64,000 nucleotides of DNA from contig CALXGN010000012.1 of the NCBI GenBank assembly GCA_944387865.1, forward strand, positions 4,890-68,889, in the 5' to 3' direction. Every line of letters begins with the position of its first letter. The stretch's first letter is position 1. The translations under genes were made by a program, and so were the position numbers. A model generated the notes under the pieces. It was not told the origin of the DNA, searched no databases, and saw only the letters and a list, made by a program, of their open reading frames with translations. Positions 45,259 to 53,753 of the stretch are shown here, in pieces. Source of the stretch: Scatomorpha stercorigallinarum. GTDB taxonomy: Bacteria; Bacillota; Clostridia; Oscillospirales; Oscillospiraceae.

Positions 45259-48200
45259 ATGAAGCGGAAAATTTTAGTGACGTTACTGGCGTTCTGCCTG
45301 ATAGCGTCCCTCTGCGTCGTCGGCGCCGCGGCGGCGGGAGAGTCATGCGAGGGCGGCGAATCCTGCAACCATGAGGCGGCGATAGGTGATGTGCATTATG
45401 CTTCACTGAATGATACCCTTCAATATGATGCCAAACCAGGTGACACCATTGTGGTCCTAAAGGATTGCGAGATTGACTTTTACAATCCTAAAAATAATAG
45501 CATACTCGACCTTAACGGCCATAATGTTGTATATTCCGGTGAGGAATCGATAAGATTTTCTGGCAAAGACCGCTCATTTTCTATTGTTGATAGCTCTGCT
45601 GAAGTGGGAACTCAAGGCGGCACGTTTAGGGCTACCGGCGAAAGAGATATGGCGGAAGCGGTATTTCAAATTTCCGGCGGTGCAACATTTAATGTTAACA
45701 ATATAAATATTGAATCTAATGGCTGCTCTATTTACCCACTTCAGAACAACACATCTGTTAATATCAAGGACAGCAAAATTGAATCGAGCGGCGTATATTG
45801 CATTTCAACTAACGCAGCTACCAAAGATAACTATGGCGTGATTATAAACATATCTGGCTCTACTCTAACAACAAATGCTAACGACTATGATAACTGCGCT
45901 GTTATGTTCAACGTGGGTGGCTCTCTTAATATTGAAAACAGCTCAATAACTGGTGACCGGCAGGCTGTTTTGGTGCGTGCCGGCAATGCGACGATTGTCA
46001 ACAGCAATATTACGGTCACTGGCAAGTGGCTAGAAAGCAATACCGATTCGCCAGCTACCGGTGATTGGTTAAGCGGAAATGAAGTTCCTTCTGCAGCTCT
46101 GATTGTCGGCAACTACCACAGCGGTGCAGCCGATGCTTATCTTGCCAATGCTAACGTCACAGTAGAAGACACCGTTGTAACAGCTCAGGGAACTGCTCCT
46201 GCTGTTTATGTCGATGGAAACACTAAATATGATGCAACTCTCGAAATGACCGGTGAAGAAACATCTGTAACTGGCACTGTTAAAACTGGTAAACAAACGA
46301 GTACAGAGGCGATGGATATCACCGTCACTGGCGGCACGTTTACAGACACAAATGTAGGTACATATTTCCCCGAGAACTCTGCTCTTGAAATCGTTGACGG
46401 CAAAGTCGTCACCAACGACGAGACCGCCGTCGCCGAAGTGGACGGCGTGCCTTACAAGACCCTCCGGGCCGCCATCAACGCCGCCGAGGACGGCGACACC
46501 GTGACGTTGGTGGCGAATGTCACCGATGGCAACGTCGGCACTCCCACGAACAACCAAGATGGCGAGCAGACCACTCTCATCATCGAGAAGGACATCACCA
46601 TCAACGGCAATAACCACAGCATCACCCTCACTGTCCCCGAAGATTCCGGCGTCACCCGCAACCAGGTCATCAGCGTCGGCCACAAGACGGAGAAGCCGGC
46701 CACTCTTACGCTCAACGACGTGGATCTCACCATTAACGGCAAGGAGGAGGGCGGCGACGCCTTTGACGTCTGGGCCGGCAGCACGCTGAATGTCAACAAC
46801 TCCAAGTTGACGTTCAAGGGCCTCACGAGCGCCTTCACCATGCAGGGCGGCGCGGAAGCCAAGGCGAACATAACGAACACCACGATCAACGGCGACATCC
46901 CGCACGGCAACTTCTCCAACGGCGGCGCGTGGGTCATTGAGGACAGCAATGTCACCATCACCAACTGCGCTACCCACGGCCTGAGCGTTGGGACGGCGGT
47001 CATCGACAACTCCATTGTTAGAATCAGCAATGCCGCCTACTGCGGCATCATGGGCACCGATATCAGCATCATCAACGGATCCACCGTCACCGTGACGGGC
47101 AGCGGCAGCAAGCTTCCGCAGGGTTCCCAGTGGGCCCCCAACGACGATGCTTACAACTACGCCGTCGAGCTGAAGAAGAACGGCAAGCTCACGGTCGAGG
47201 ATGCCACCCTGACCCTGTCCGGCAACGTGAACGAAAACGGCGCGGCCATTAACAACATCTTTGTGTCCGAAGGCACCACCACCGACACCGCCAATGGCAC
47301 TGTCAACGCCGGCTTTGCCGTCGTCGAGGGCAGCGACCAGCTCGTGGTGCGCATGATGGACGGCAACGTGCAGTACAGCAACCAGACTGTGACTAAGGGC
47401 GACAGCGTCTACCTGCCCGCCCTGAGCAAGAGCGGCTACACCTTCACGGGCTGGCGCGTGAATAACAGCAACACCATCGTCAAGGGCGGCGAGAGCTATC
47501 CCATTACCGCTAACACCACCTTCACCGCGGTCTGGAACATGATCATGATCCCCGACACTTACGACATCGCGGTCGATCAGCCGGCCCACGGCACCGTGGA
47601 CGTCAGCTTTTCCAACGCCTCCCAGGGCAGCGTCATCACCGTGACCGCCACGCCTGACGAGGGCTACGAACTTGTGTACATCACCGTTGACGGCGAGCCT
47701 ATTTCTGGAAACTCCTTCGTGATGCCTGACCACGCCGTTGAGGTTTCCGCCCTGTTCGCCGAGATCGGCAAGGAAGTCAACTTCGTTGACGTCAGCCGCG
47801 CCGACTGGTTCTACGATTACGTGCAGTACGTGGCCCAGAACGGCCTCATGGAGGGCACGACCCGCACGGCCTTCGAGCCCAACGCGAGCATGACCCGCGC
47901 CATGTTCTGGACGGTGCTGGCCCGCATCGACGGCGAGACCATCACGGGCGACGCCTGGAAGACCCTGGCTCAGACCTGGGCCGTTGAGAGCGGCATCTCC
48001 GACGGCACGAACGCCGATGCGCTGATCACGCGCGAGCAGATGGTGACGATGCTGTACCGCTACGCGGGCAGCCCCGTGACCGGCGGCATGGCGATAAGCG
48101 AGTTCACGGACGGCTCCAGCGTCAGCGATTACGCCGCCGACGCCGTGACCTGGGCGCTCAGCGAGGGCATCCTCACCGGCATGGGCGACGGCATCCTGGC

Positions 48201-48264
48201 CCCCCAGGGCACAGCGACCAGAGCGCAGGCCGCCGCGATGCTGATGCGCTTCGTCGAAGCCTGA
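45259..48264 (+). CDS. Large secreted surface protein with SLH domains and mosaic composition
   Basis: 1001 residues. A signal peptide (about 1-28) is followed by a repetitive beta-helix-like region rich in Asn, Ser, Thr and Val to about residue 690. An InlB/Flg_new-type repeat (KSGYTFTGWRV ... TTFTAVWN, about 707-765) and a bacterial repeat domain with PAHGTVDVSF and TATPDEGYE follow. The end (about 838-1001) holds SLH repeats such as FEPNASMTRAMFWTVLARI. It probably sits on the wall. Bases 45390-46385 are markedly AT-richer than the rest of the gene. ATG 45259 follows AGGAGA. Confidence 0.85.
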   Translation: MKRKILVTLLAFCLIASLCVVGAAAAGESCEGGESCNHEAAIGDVHYASLNDTLQYDAKPGDTIVVLKDCEIDFYNPKNNSILDLNGHNVVYSGEESIRFSGKDRSFSIVDSSAEVGTQGGTFRATGERDMAEAVFQISGGATFNVNNINIESNGCSIYPLQNNTSVNIKDSKIESSGVYCISTNAATKDNYGVIINISGSTLTTNANDYDNCAVMFNVGGSLNIENSSITGDRQAVLVRAGNATIVNSNITVTGKWLESNTDSPATGDWLSGNEVPSAALIVGNYHSGAADAYLANANVTVEDTVVTAQGTAPAVYVDGNTKYDATLEMTGEETSVTGTVKTGKQTSTEAMDITVTGGTFTDTNVGTYFPENSALEIVDGKVVTNDETAVAEVDGVPYKTLRAAINAAEDGDTVTLVANVTDGNVGTPTNNQDGEQTTLIIEKDITINGNNHSITLTVPEDSGVTRNQVISVGHKTEKPATLTLNDVDLTINGKEEGGDAFDVWAGSTLNVNNSKLTFKGLTSAFTMQGGAEAKANITNTTINGDIPHGNFSNGGAWVIEDSNVTITNCATHGLSVGTAVIDNSIVRISNAAYCGIMGTDISIINGSTVTVTGSGSKLPQGSQWAPNDDAYNYAVELKKNGKLTVEDATLTLSGNVNENGAAINNIFVSEGTTTDTANGTVNAGFAVVEGSDQLVVRMMDGNVQYSNQTVTKGDSVYLPALSKSGYTFTGWRVNNSNTIVKGGESYPITANTTFTAVWNMIMIPDTYDIAVDQPAHGTVDVSFSNASQGSVITVTATPDEGYELVYITVDGEPISGNSFVMPDHAVEVSALFAEIGKEVNFVDVSRADWFYDYVQYVAQNGLMEGTTRTAFEPNASMTRAMFWTVLARIDGETITGDAWKTLAQTWAVESGISDGTNADALITREQMVTMLYRYAGSPVTGGMAISEFTDGSSVSDYAADAVTWALSEGILTGMGDGILAPQGTATRAQAAAMLMRFVEA

Positions 48265-48281
48265 GCGCCAAACCAAACAGC

Positions 48282-48312
48282 AAAAAAGCCTCCCCACGGG
48301 GAGGCTTTTTTT
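48282..48312 (+). terminator. Terminator of the large SLH gene
   Basis: AAAAAAGCCTCCCC and GGGGAGGCTTTTTT with loop AC, ending in a seven-base T run. Confidence 0.95.
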
Positions 48313-48378
48313 ATTGGAAACTGCCCTGGAATTGCGCTGGGAAACTGCTTTCTCACGGCCAAAATAGCGCCCTTTTCG

Positions 48379-48407
48379 TTGATTTTTTAGCCTCTTTGGA
48401 GTATAAT
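48379..48407 (+). promoter_or_regulatory. Promoter of the GntR regulator gene
   Basis: TTGATT (48379-48384) and perfect TATAAT (48402-48407), spacer 17. A small palindrome ATAAT-TGT-ATTAT lies at 48440-48452 in the leader and may be an autoregulatory site. Confidence 0.7.
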
Positions 48408-48483
48408 AAAACTGCAAATGACCGGCATTTTGCCGCTTGATAATTGTATTATTCTTCCAATGGCCGCAGGAGGACCCAGCAAT

Positions 48484-49227
48484 ATGAATGATGACACCTT
48501 TTTCGATGCCAATATCATCCAGAAAAAGCTTGAAGAAAACCCTTTCCTCAAGCTCTCCGACATTGTCGAAAATGTTATAGAAGAAGCCATAGTCCAGCTG
48601 AATATCCGCCCGGGAGAGAAAATAAATACCGCAAAAATCGCAGACTCATTAAAGGTGAGCCGCGCGCCAGTGCGCGAAGCGTTAAAATCGCTGGTAGAAA
48701 AAGGAATAGTTATAGTCCGCCCCAACATCAACGGGTACTATGCCTTTGACGTTACCGACCAATATATGGCAGATTTGTTCACGGCCCGCGCCGCGGTAGA
48801 GAGCGCCGCTTCCCGCCTTTGCGCCGCAAAATTCCGCGCCATCGACCGCCCCCACCTGAAAGAGTGCTGCGACAACTTCCGCAAGGCCTACAAGGAGCGC
48901 GACTACGAGGCCTTTATCGCCGCCGACAACGAGTTCCACCAGTCGATCGTCAATTACTCCGGCAACCCCTTCATCGCCGAAATGTACAAGGCGCTGGAGC
49001 GCCCGCGGCAGTATTACCGGGCGTTTTCCGGCTACTACCTGAACCTGAACGGCTTCAGCGCGTTCAACGACTTTGAGCGCCTGGTGAACGAGCACATAAC
49101 CATATATAACGCCATCAGCCTGGGCTTTATTGACAGCGCGGGCGATGCGGCGCGCCACCATCTGGACACCTGCCTGTCCTCGTTCATCCACCATTATCTG
49201 GCGAACGCCAGCAAGATCGCAAGATAA
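48484..49227 (+). CDS. GntR-family (FadR/FCD-type) transcriptional regulator
   Basis: 247 residues. The N-terminal winged helix has the GntR signature INTAKIADSLKVSRAPVREAL. The C-terminal all-helical FCD domain (about 95-235) with RAAVESAASRLC, DNEFHQSIVNYSGN and HLDTCL carries the His/Asp residues that usually bind a metal and a carboxylate ligand. Such regulators sense hydroxy or keto acids. It is convergent with the LarA/VOR operon, which it probably controls. ATG 48484 follows AGGAGG. Confidence 0.9.
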   Translation: MNDDTFFDANIIQKKLEENPFLKLSDIVENVIEEAIVQLNIRPGEKINTAKIADSLKVSRAPVREALKSLVEKGIVIVRPNINGYYAFDVTDQYMADLFTARAAVESAASRLCAAKFRAIDRPHLKECCDNFRKAYKERDYEAFIAADNEFHQSIVNYSGNPFIAEMYKALERPRQYYRAFSGYYLNLNGFSAFNDFERLVNEHITIYNAISLGFIDSAGDAARHHLDTCLSSFIHHYLANASKIAR

Positions 49228-49233
49228 CAGCGC

Positions 49234-49269
49234 AAACGCCCCTGCGGCCGCGGCCGCGGGGGCGTTTTT
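49234..49269 (+). terminator. Terminator of the GntR regulator gene
   Basis: AAACGCCCCTGCGGCCG and CGGCCGCGGGGGCGTTT pair with one T-G wobble, followed by TTTTT ending at 49269. Confidence 0.88.
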
Positions 49270-49311
49270 ATCTGCACAGGGCGCGCGGCAGCGATGGCCG
49301 CGCACGCGGCA

Positions 49312-49409
49312 TAAAAAGCGCGAAGGCCCCGCGCGCCTTTGGGGCGGGAGAGGGTGCCCTCTGCCGGCGGAGGAGTGAATATGCCGCCGGCCTTGGGAGG
49401 GGCCTTCGC
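49312..49409 (-). terminator. Branched 3' structure and terminator of the LarA/VOR operon
   Basis: On the minus strand GCGAAGGCCCC (near 49409) pairs with GGGGCCTTCGC (near 49319), followed by GCTTTTT. The 70-base interior holds further stems GCCGGCGG/CCGCCGGC and AGAGGG/CCCTCT, giving a three-way junction. It starts right after the larB stop. A plain terminator is the simplest reading, but the branching is unusual. Confidence 0.6.
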
Positions 49410-49415
49410 AGTGGG

Positions 49416-50171
49416 TCAATCGAGATGGTTTATCATGCTGGCCAGATAGCCCGCGCCGAAGCCGTTGTCGATGTTGACCACGGAGACGCCGCTGGCGCAG
49501 GAGTTCAGCATGCTCAGCAGCGCGGCTATGCCGCCGAGGGAGGCGCCGTAGCCCACGCTGGTGGGGACGGCGATGACCGGGCAGTCGGCGAGACCGCCGA
49601 TCACGCTGGGCAGCGCGCCCTCCATGCCGGCCACGGCCACCACTACGCGCGCGCCCATGATGGCGTCCATGTGCGAGAGCAGGCGGTGGATGCCGGAGAC
49701 GCCCACGTCGTAGAGCCGCAGCACTTCGTTGCCGAGCACCTCGGCGGTGAGCGCGGCCTCCTCGGCCACGGGGATGTCGCTGGTGCCGCCGGTGGCAAGC
49801 ACGATGCGGCCCTTGCCGCTCTTTTCCGGCAGGGGGCCGATGATGCCGATGCGGGCCAGCTCATGATAGTCGAGCGGCAGGCCCGCGGAGGCGATATGGT
49901 CCGCCGCTTCGCGCGCAAGGCGCGTGATGAGTACGGTCTGCTGGCCGTTTTGCAGCATCGTGCGGGCGATGCCTAGCATCTGCTCCTTCGTCTTGCCCGC
50001 GCCGTAGATGACCTCCGGCACGCCCTGGCGGATGCCGCGGTGCATGTCCACCTTGGCGTATTCGCCGATCTCCTCGAAGGGCCGCATCTTCAGCTTCAGC
50101 GCGGCCTCGTCCGGGCTCACGCTGCCGTCCGCCACGCGGCAGAGCAGCTCTGTAAGCTCATGTTTGTCCAC
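49416..50171 (-). CDS. larB: Nickel-pincer cofactor biosynthesis protein LarB
   Basis: 251 residues. LarB carboxylates the pyridinium ring of nicotinic acid adenine dinucleotide and splits its phosphoanhydride, the first step to the nickel-pincer nucleotide of lactate racemase. The PurE-like C-terminal half has ATGGTSDIPVAEEA, YDVGVSGIHRLLSH, AGMEGALPSVIGGL and VPTSVGYGAS. The GTG at 50171 follows GGAGGG. It is the last gene of the operon headed by the transporter and LarA-like genes. Confidence 0.93.
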   Translation of the reverse strand: MDKHELTELLCRVADGSVSPDEAALKLKMRPFEEIGEYAKVDMHRGIRQGVPEVIYGAGKTKEQMLGIARTMLQNGQQTVLITRLAREAADHIASAGLPLDYHELARIGIIGPLPEKSGKGRIVLATGGTSDIPVAEEAALTAEVLGNEVLRLYDVGVSGIHRLLSHMDAIMGARVVVAVAGMEGALPSVIGGLADCPVIAVPTSVGYGASLGGIAALLSMLNSCASGVSVVNIDNGFGAGYLASMINHLD

Positions 50172-50191
50172 AACCTATCCCTCCTGATCCG

Positions 50192-50776
50192 TCAGACGAT
50201 GAACGACAGCTCCATTTCGCCTAACTTCGCGGCGCAGATGCCGAAGCTGTCGTAGCCAGTGCCATCGCTTATGAAGAGGTACGCCTCCGGCGAGACGCGC
50301 ATCAGCTCGCGGAAGGTGTTGTTCACCCTGATTGTATAGGCCCCGGAGCCGGAGACGGTCTCCGCGGCCAGGCGCTCCGCCGCGTCCTGGGAGGCGAAGG
50401 CTATCCAGCCCGGCCCGCCGGGGGCGGTGAACATCCACATGCCGTCGTCAAGGCGGTCGAGGTCGGAATCCGCGTCCTCGGCGGAGTCCTCCGGGCGGCC
50501 GAGCACGCCGCCGGTGCGGAAAACGGTGTTCGATATGCTCTCGATATACACGCAGGCCCCGACGGCCAGGGCAAGGCCGCCGTAGAGCTCCGAGAGGGCG
50601 GCAGCGAGTATCTCGTCGATTTCCGTGGGGTCGTCGGTGTAAAACTCCGCATCGCGCAGCCGCTCCATATGCTCCTCGCACTCGTGGAGCCGCCCGACCG
50701 GGCAGAAGCCGGCGACGGCGAGGCGGTTGCCCTGCGGTGTGCGCATGGCGGAGCCGAAAAGGGCGTACTTATTCAT
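50192..50776 (-). CDS. Hypothetical protein of the LarA/VOR operon, 194 residues
   Basis: I do not recognise this protein. It is soluble and acidic, with no signal peptide or membrane helix. Two cysteines (GFCPVGRLHECEE, about 24-33) lie near the N-terminus, and an acidic stretch EDSAEDADSDLDRLDDG occupies about 97-113. SEAYLF-like and GYDSFGICAAK segments end the chain. Its ATG overlaps the MoaB-like gene by eight bases, so it is clearly expressed with the operon. A role in cofactor maturation or in the catabolic step is possible but unproven. Confidence 0.6.
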   Translation of the reverse strand: MNKYALFGSAMRTPQGNRLAVAGFCPVGRLHECEEHMERLRDAEFYTDDPTEIDEILAAALSELYGGLALAVGACVYIESISNTVFRTGGVLGRPEDSAEDADSDLDRLDDGMWMFTAPGGPGWIAFASQDAAERLAAETVSGSGAYTIRVNNTFRELMRVSPEAYLFISDGTGYDSFGICAAKLGEMELSFIV

Positions 50777-51302
50777 CGTGCTGCACCTTATCCTGAGGGT
50801 ACTGCGCGTACAGCGCGCGCGTCATTGCCTCGTTTATAGCGCGGATGTCCCGGCCCTCCCGCGCGCTTTCGGCGAAGGCGGCTATGGTAGCCGCGGCCTC
50901 CCTTATCGGGCCGGGGACGTTGATGACGAGGGTTTCGGCCTTCGTGCCGCAGACGAGCTTGCTCCACAGGTGGCCGTTCTTGCCGTAGATGCAGTGCGAG
51001 ACCTTTTCGTCCAGCCACAGCTCCATGGCCGAGTGCGTATAGTCGCTGCCCAGCGTGGAGGAGAAGCGGTGGCCGCCGCCGGAGCCGCCGATGAGCACGA
51101 TCAGCTCCGCGCCCGCGTCCAGGCAGCGCTCCATGGTGCCGACGATGTTGGCCTCGACGTCCACTACGGGCGCGAGGCGGGTGACCACCATTTCCGGCGA
51201 CAGCTTCACAAGGCTCTCGAGCACCCTGGCCGAGTCGAGGTCGAGCACGGTGCCGTTTTTTATCTCGTCGCCCGTGGGGATGATGAACGCCCTCGTTATC
51301 AC
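50769..51302 (-). CDS. MoaB/MogA-like (MoCF-type) protein
   Basis: 177 residues. ITRAFIIPTGDEIKNGTVLD near the start and ELIVLIGGSGGGHRFSSTLG in the middle match the order of the molybdopterin-binding MoaB/MogA fold, whose members adenylylate molybdopterin. The usual GGTG is GGSG here. No other molybdenum-cofactor genes are in the window, so it may act on a different substrate. The GTG at 51302 overlaps the upstream stop (GTGA) behind GGTGGAG and was chosen over a TTG farther upstream. Confidence 0.65.
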   Translation of the reverse strand: MITRAFIIPTGDEIKNGTVLDLDSARVLESLVKLSPEMVVTRLAPVVDVEANIVGTMERCLDAGAELIVLIGGSGGGHRFSSTLGSDYTHSAMELWLDEKVSHCIYGKNGHLWSKLVCGTKAETLVINVPGPIREAAATIAAFAESAREGRDIRAINEAMTRALYAQYPQDKVQHDE

Positions 51303-51661
51303 TGCCTTCTCCACCTTTCGCGCGCGCAATAGGGGGCGCCGGCCGCGCCGATGCTGTTGAGATCGACCTCGACGATGCGCTCGGAGCTCTCGATCTGCGC
51401 GAGGTCGGTGAGCGTGATGCCCTCAGCGCAGGCGACGGCCTTTATCACGTCGTTTTCGTCGCGCTTTATCTGCTCGGGTGCTATCCCGTAAACGTCCATT
51501 TCAATGCGGCTGCTCGTAACGCCTATTACGCGCACGAGTGTGCCGAGCTTTTTGGTCAGTATATCCTCAAGCTGCTCGGTGTTCAGGCCCTTTACCTCGA
51601 GGCCCTTTATGCTGAACACGGTCTTGTCGGCGAATGCGATAATCTTCTCGGAAGAATCCAT
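51299..51661 (-). CDS. Hypothetical protein of the LarA/VOR operon, 120 residues
   Basis: Not recognised. A small soluble protein predicted to be alpha/beta, with VKGLNTEQLEDILTKKLG and IGVTSSRIEMDVYGIAPEQ as notable segments and a basic C-terminus (CARERWRRQ). The ATG at 51661 follows an AGAGGTG site; the longer frame has none. It overlaps the MoaB-like gene, which hints that the two proteins act together. Confidence 0.6.
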   Translation of the reverse strand: MDSSEKIIAFADKTVFSIKGLEVKGLNTEQLEDILTKKLGTLVRVIGVTSSRIEMDVYGIAPEQIKRDENDVIKAVACAEGITLTDLAQIESSERIVEVDLNSIGAAGAPYCARERWRRQ

Positions 51662-51728
51662 AGCTGCACCTCTTGTTTTTCGAAGCTGCCACCGGGGCAG
51701 AGGGGCCCCGATGGCAGCTATGGTTTTG

Positions 51729-52748
51729 TCAGAATTCGATTTCAACGTCGAGGACAATGTCGGCCGCCTTGACGGTCACAGCGTCCTCCATGCCGGGGAT
51801 GAGCTCGTCGGCGCGCTCGAGGATCTCTTCCTCGGTGAGGCGCGGCAGGGAGTCGAAGTATTCCCTTGTGAACCCGACGGAATCGAGCTCGACCCATGCC
51901 CTGTCGGTGATGCGCTCCCAGGCGATCTCCTTGCCCATGCAGCAGGCGAGGGTGAGTATGCTCGGCGCGCAGGCGATGTCACGCGCGGGGACCAGGCCGC
52001 AGTTGAGGTGCCTGATGATGTATCCGGCGAACATCTTCTTCGTGCAGGTGACGCAGGGCAGGTCCTTCTTCAGCGTCTGCGCGAACGCGCCGGAGTTGTG
52101 CAGCGTGTTGCCGCTCTCGCAGGTGGGGAAGTAGGAGATGCGGCCGTAGCGCTCGGGGAACATCATGCCGATGGAGACGGAGAACACCGGGCCGGCATGG
52201 CCGATGCGCACGTCGTCGCCCCAGAAAAGGGAGCGGAGGCCGAGGAAGGGGAAGAGCATCTCCCTCATGGTGACGAGGTTCATGATCTCGGAGGCGGAGT
52301 TGTTGTTGCCGGCCTTGCCGGTCATGACCGCGTTGTGCACAGGCAGCTTCTTGTAGTCGGGGGAGGGGCCCTTCACGAGCCTGTAGCCGGGATAGAGCAT
52401 CTGCCAGGCCTTCAGGTTGGGCTCTTCCTTAACGATCTCTTCGGTATACGGCTCCTCGTACATGGGCAGCCAGCCGTACTTCGGGTTTACCAGCCCCTGG
52501 TCGGAAGCGCCGATAGCCACCATGCCGCACTCGGCCAGCAGGCCGTCGGAGGTGGTGGTAATGGTGTTGCGGTCATAGATGTCTATGCCGCAGGGGCCGT
52601 CGGTGTAGGTGGCGGCGACCTTCATGGCCTGCTCATAGTCGAGCCCGGCGGCCTTTACGTCGTCGGCATCCAACAGGATGAGGGTGAGGGGATTGTACAG
52701 TCCGCCGATGTTGCCCTCAGGTACTACTCTTGCTTTGATCTTAGCCAT
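51729..52748 (-). CDS. Uncharacterised 339-residue protein of the LarA/VOR operon
   Basis: I do not recognise a family. It is soluble and has several Cys and His residues: GPCGID near 51, FPTCESGNTLHNSG in the middle, LPCVTCTKK with a CxxC pair, and ILTLACCMGKE. This pattern would suit metal or cofactor binding. AIGASDQGLVNPKYGW and NNNSASEIMNLVTMREM are other striking segments. The ribosome site AGGAGG is strong, and the gene follows the 127-residue protein by 19 bases, so the two may be enzyme subunits. It could supply the missing chemistry on the racemised substrate. Confidence 0.6.
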   Translation of the reverse strand: MAKIKARVVPEGNIGGLYNPLTLILLDADDVKAAGLDYEQAMKVAATYTDGPCGIDIYDRNTITTTSDGLLAECGMVAIGASDQGLVNPKYGWLPMYEEPYTEEIVKEEPNLKAWQMLYPGYRLVKGPSPDYKKLPVHNAVMTGKAGNNNSASEIMNLVTMREMLFPFLGLRSLFWGDDVRIGHAGPVFSVSIGMMFPERYGRISYFPTCESGNTLHNSGAFAQTLKKDLPCVTCTKKMFAGYIIRHLNCGLVPARDIACAPSILTLACCMGKEIAWERITDRAWVELDSVGFTREYFDSLPRLTEEEILERADELIPGMEDAVTVKAADIVLDVEIEF

Positions 52749-52767
52749 TTTCGTATCCTCCTCTTAC

Positions 52768-53151
52768 TTATTGCTCCGTGGGCAGGGTGTACGTGGTGTG
52801 GGTGCTCACGTTCTTGCAGCCCTCGTAATAGGTCTCCTCAAGCGGCTCGAACACGCAGACGCCGGGGAAGCGCACGATTTTGATGACGTTGTCGTCCTTG
52901 TCGCGGGCCTTGAGGAGGACGATCTTCATGACCTCGGGGTTTTCGTTCAGGATGACCATCTCGAGGGAGGCGACGCCCTCTTCCTGGGCGGTCTTGCCGG
53001 TGATCTCCTCAATCTGGCCGGTCTTGATGGAGGCCCACTTGCCGCCGCGGACGGTCTCCATGCCCTTCATGACGAGGGTCTTGCCGCCCTTGAATGCAGC
53101 GTTGTGCATTTTCTGAACGAAATCAGGCGTTTTGGTGTGCATCAGCTTCAT
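52768..53151 (-). CDS. Uncharacterised 127-residue protein of the LarA/VOR operon
   Basis: No family recognised. A small soluble protein, probably mostly beta, with KGGKTLVMKGMETVRGGKW near residue 22 and KIVRFPGVCVFEPLEETYYEGC near the C-terminus. It has two cysteines in the last third. Placement between the NadD-like and 339-residue genes with good ribosome sites shows that it belongs to the operon. It may be a small subunit of the protein encoded next. Confidence 0.6.
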   Translation of the reverse strand: MKLMHTKTPDFVQKMHNAAFKGGKTLVMKGMETVRGGKWASIKTGQIEEITGKTAQEEGVASLEMVILNENPEVMKIVLLKARDKDDNVIKIVRFPGVCVFEPLEETYYEGCKNVSTHTTYTLPTEQ

Positions 53152-53175
53152 AGACTTGATCTCCTTTTCGTTTTT

Positions 53176-53751
53176 TTATTCGTATAGGGATTTTTCCCTG
53201 ATATACCGATACACCTTGCCGTCGAGCCCCGCAGGCAGCCCGGCGCGCTGCCGGAGCGCGCGGCGGATGGCCGTGGACGAGACGCCGTCGGGCTCAAGGG
53301 GGATGCAGAATGCGGCAGCGCCGCTTTGCAGCAGCTCTTCCGGCGCTCCGGCTCCGCGGTCCGCCACAAGGAAGCGCACGCTGTCCTTCAGCGCGCCGAA
53401 GCACTCCCAGCGCGTCACGTATTTCGCCGCGTCCGAGCCCATGCAGAGATATATCTCCGCCCCGGGGCAGCAGCCGCGCGCGTAGGCAACGGTGTCCGAC
53501 GTATATGGCAGCGAGGGCGAGCGCACCTCAAAGCCGCTGACCGCGAGGCCCTCGTGCCCGGAGACGGCGAGGGCGCACATGCGCAGCCGATGGAGGCCTC
53601 CCTGCATGGCGGAGCCGAATTTTCTATACGAGTCGTTCGCCGGGACCAGCAGGACGGCGTCGAGCCCGGCGGCGGCGCGGAAGGCCGAGGCCGCGCGGAT
53701 GTGGCCGCTGTGGACCGGGTCGAAGCAGCCGCAAAACAAGCCGATCTTCAT
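53176..53751 (-). CDS. NadD-like nicotinate-nucleotide adenylyltransferase paralogue
   Basis: 191 residues. The nucleotidyltransferase motif is FCGCFDPVHSGHIRAA at the N-terminus, and GVSSTAIRRAL is the C-terminal ISSTxIR motif. NadD makes nicotinic acid adenine dinucleotide from NaMN and ATP. That product is the substrate of LarB, encoded in the same operon, so a dedicated precursor supply for nickel-pincer cofactor is an attractive reading. It could instead be the only NadD of the cell. The ATG at 53751 begins three bases after the CoA-transferase stop. Confidence 0.8.
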   Translation of the reverse strand: MKIGLFCGCFDPVHSGHIRAASAFRAAAGLDAVLLVPANDSYRKFGSAMQGGLHRLRMCALAVSGHEGLAVSGFEVRSPSLPYTSDTVAYARGCCPGAEIYLCMGSDAAKYVTRWECFGALKDSVRFLVADRGAGAPEELLQSGAAAFCIPLEPDGVSSTAIRRALRQRAGLPAGLDGKVYRYIREKSLYE

Positions 53752-53753
53752 CT

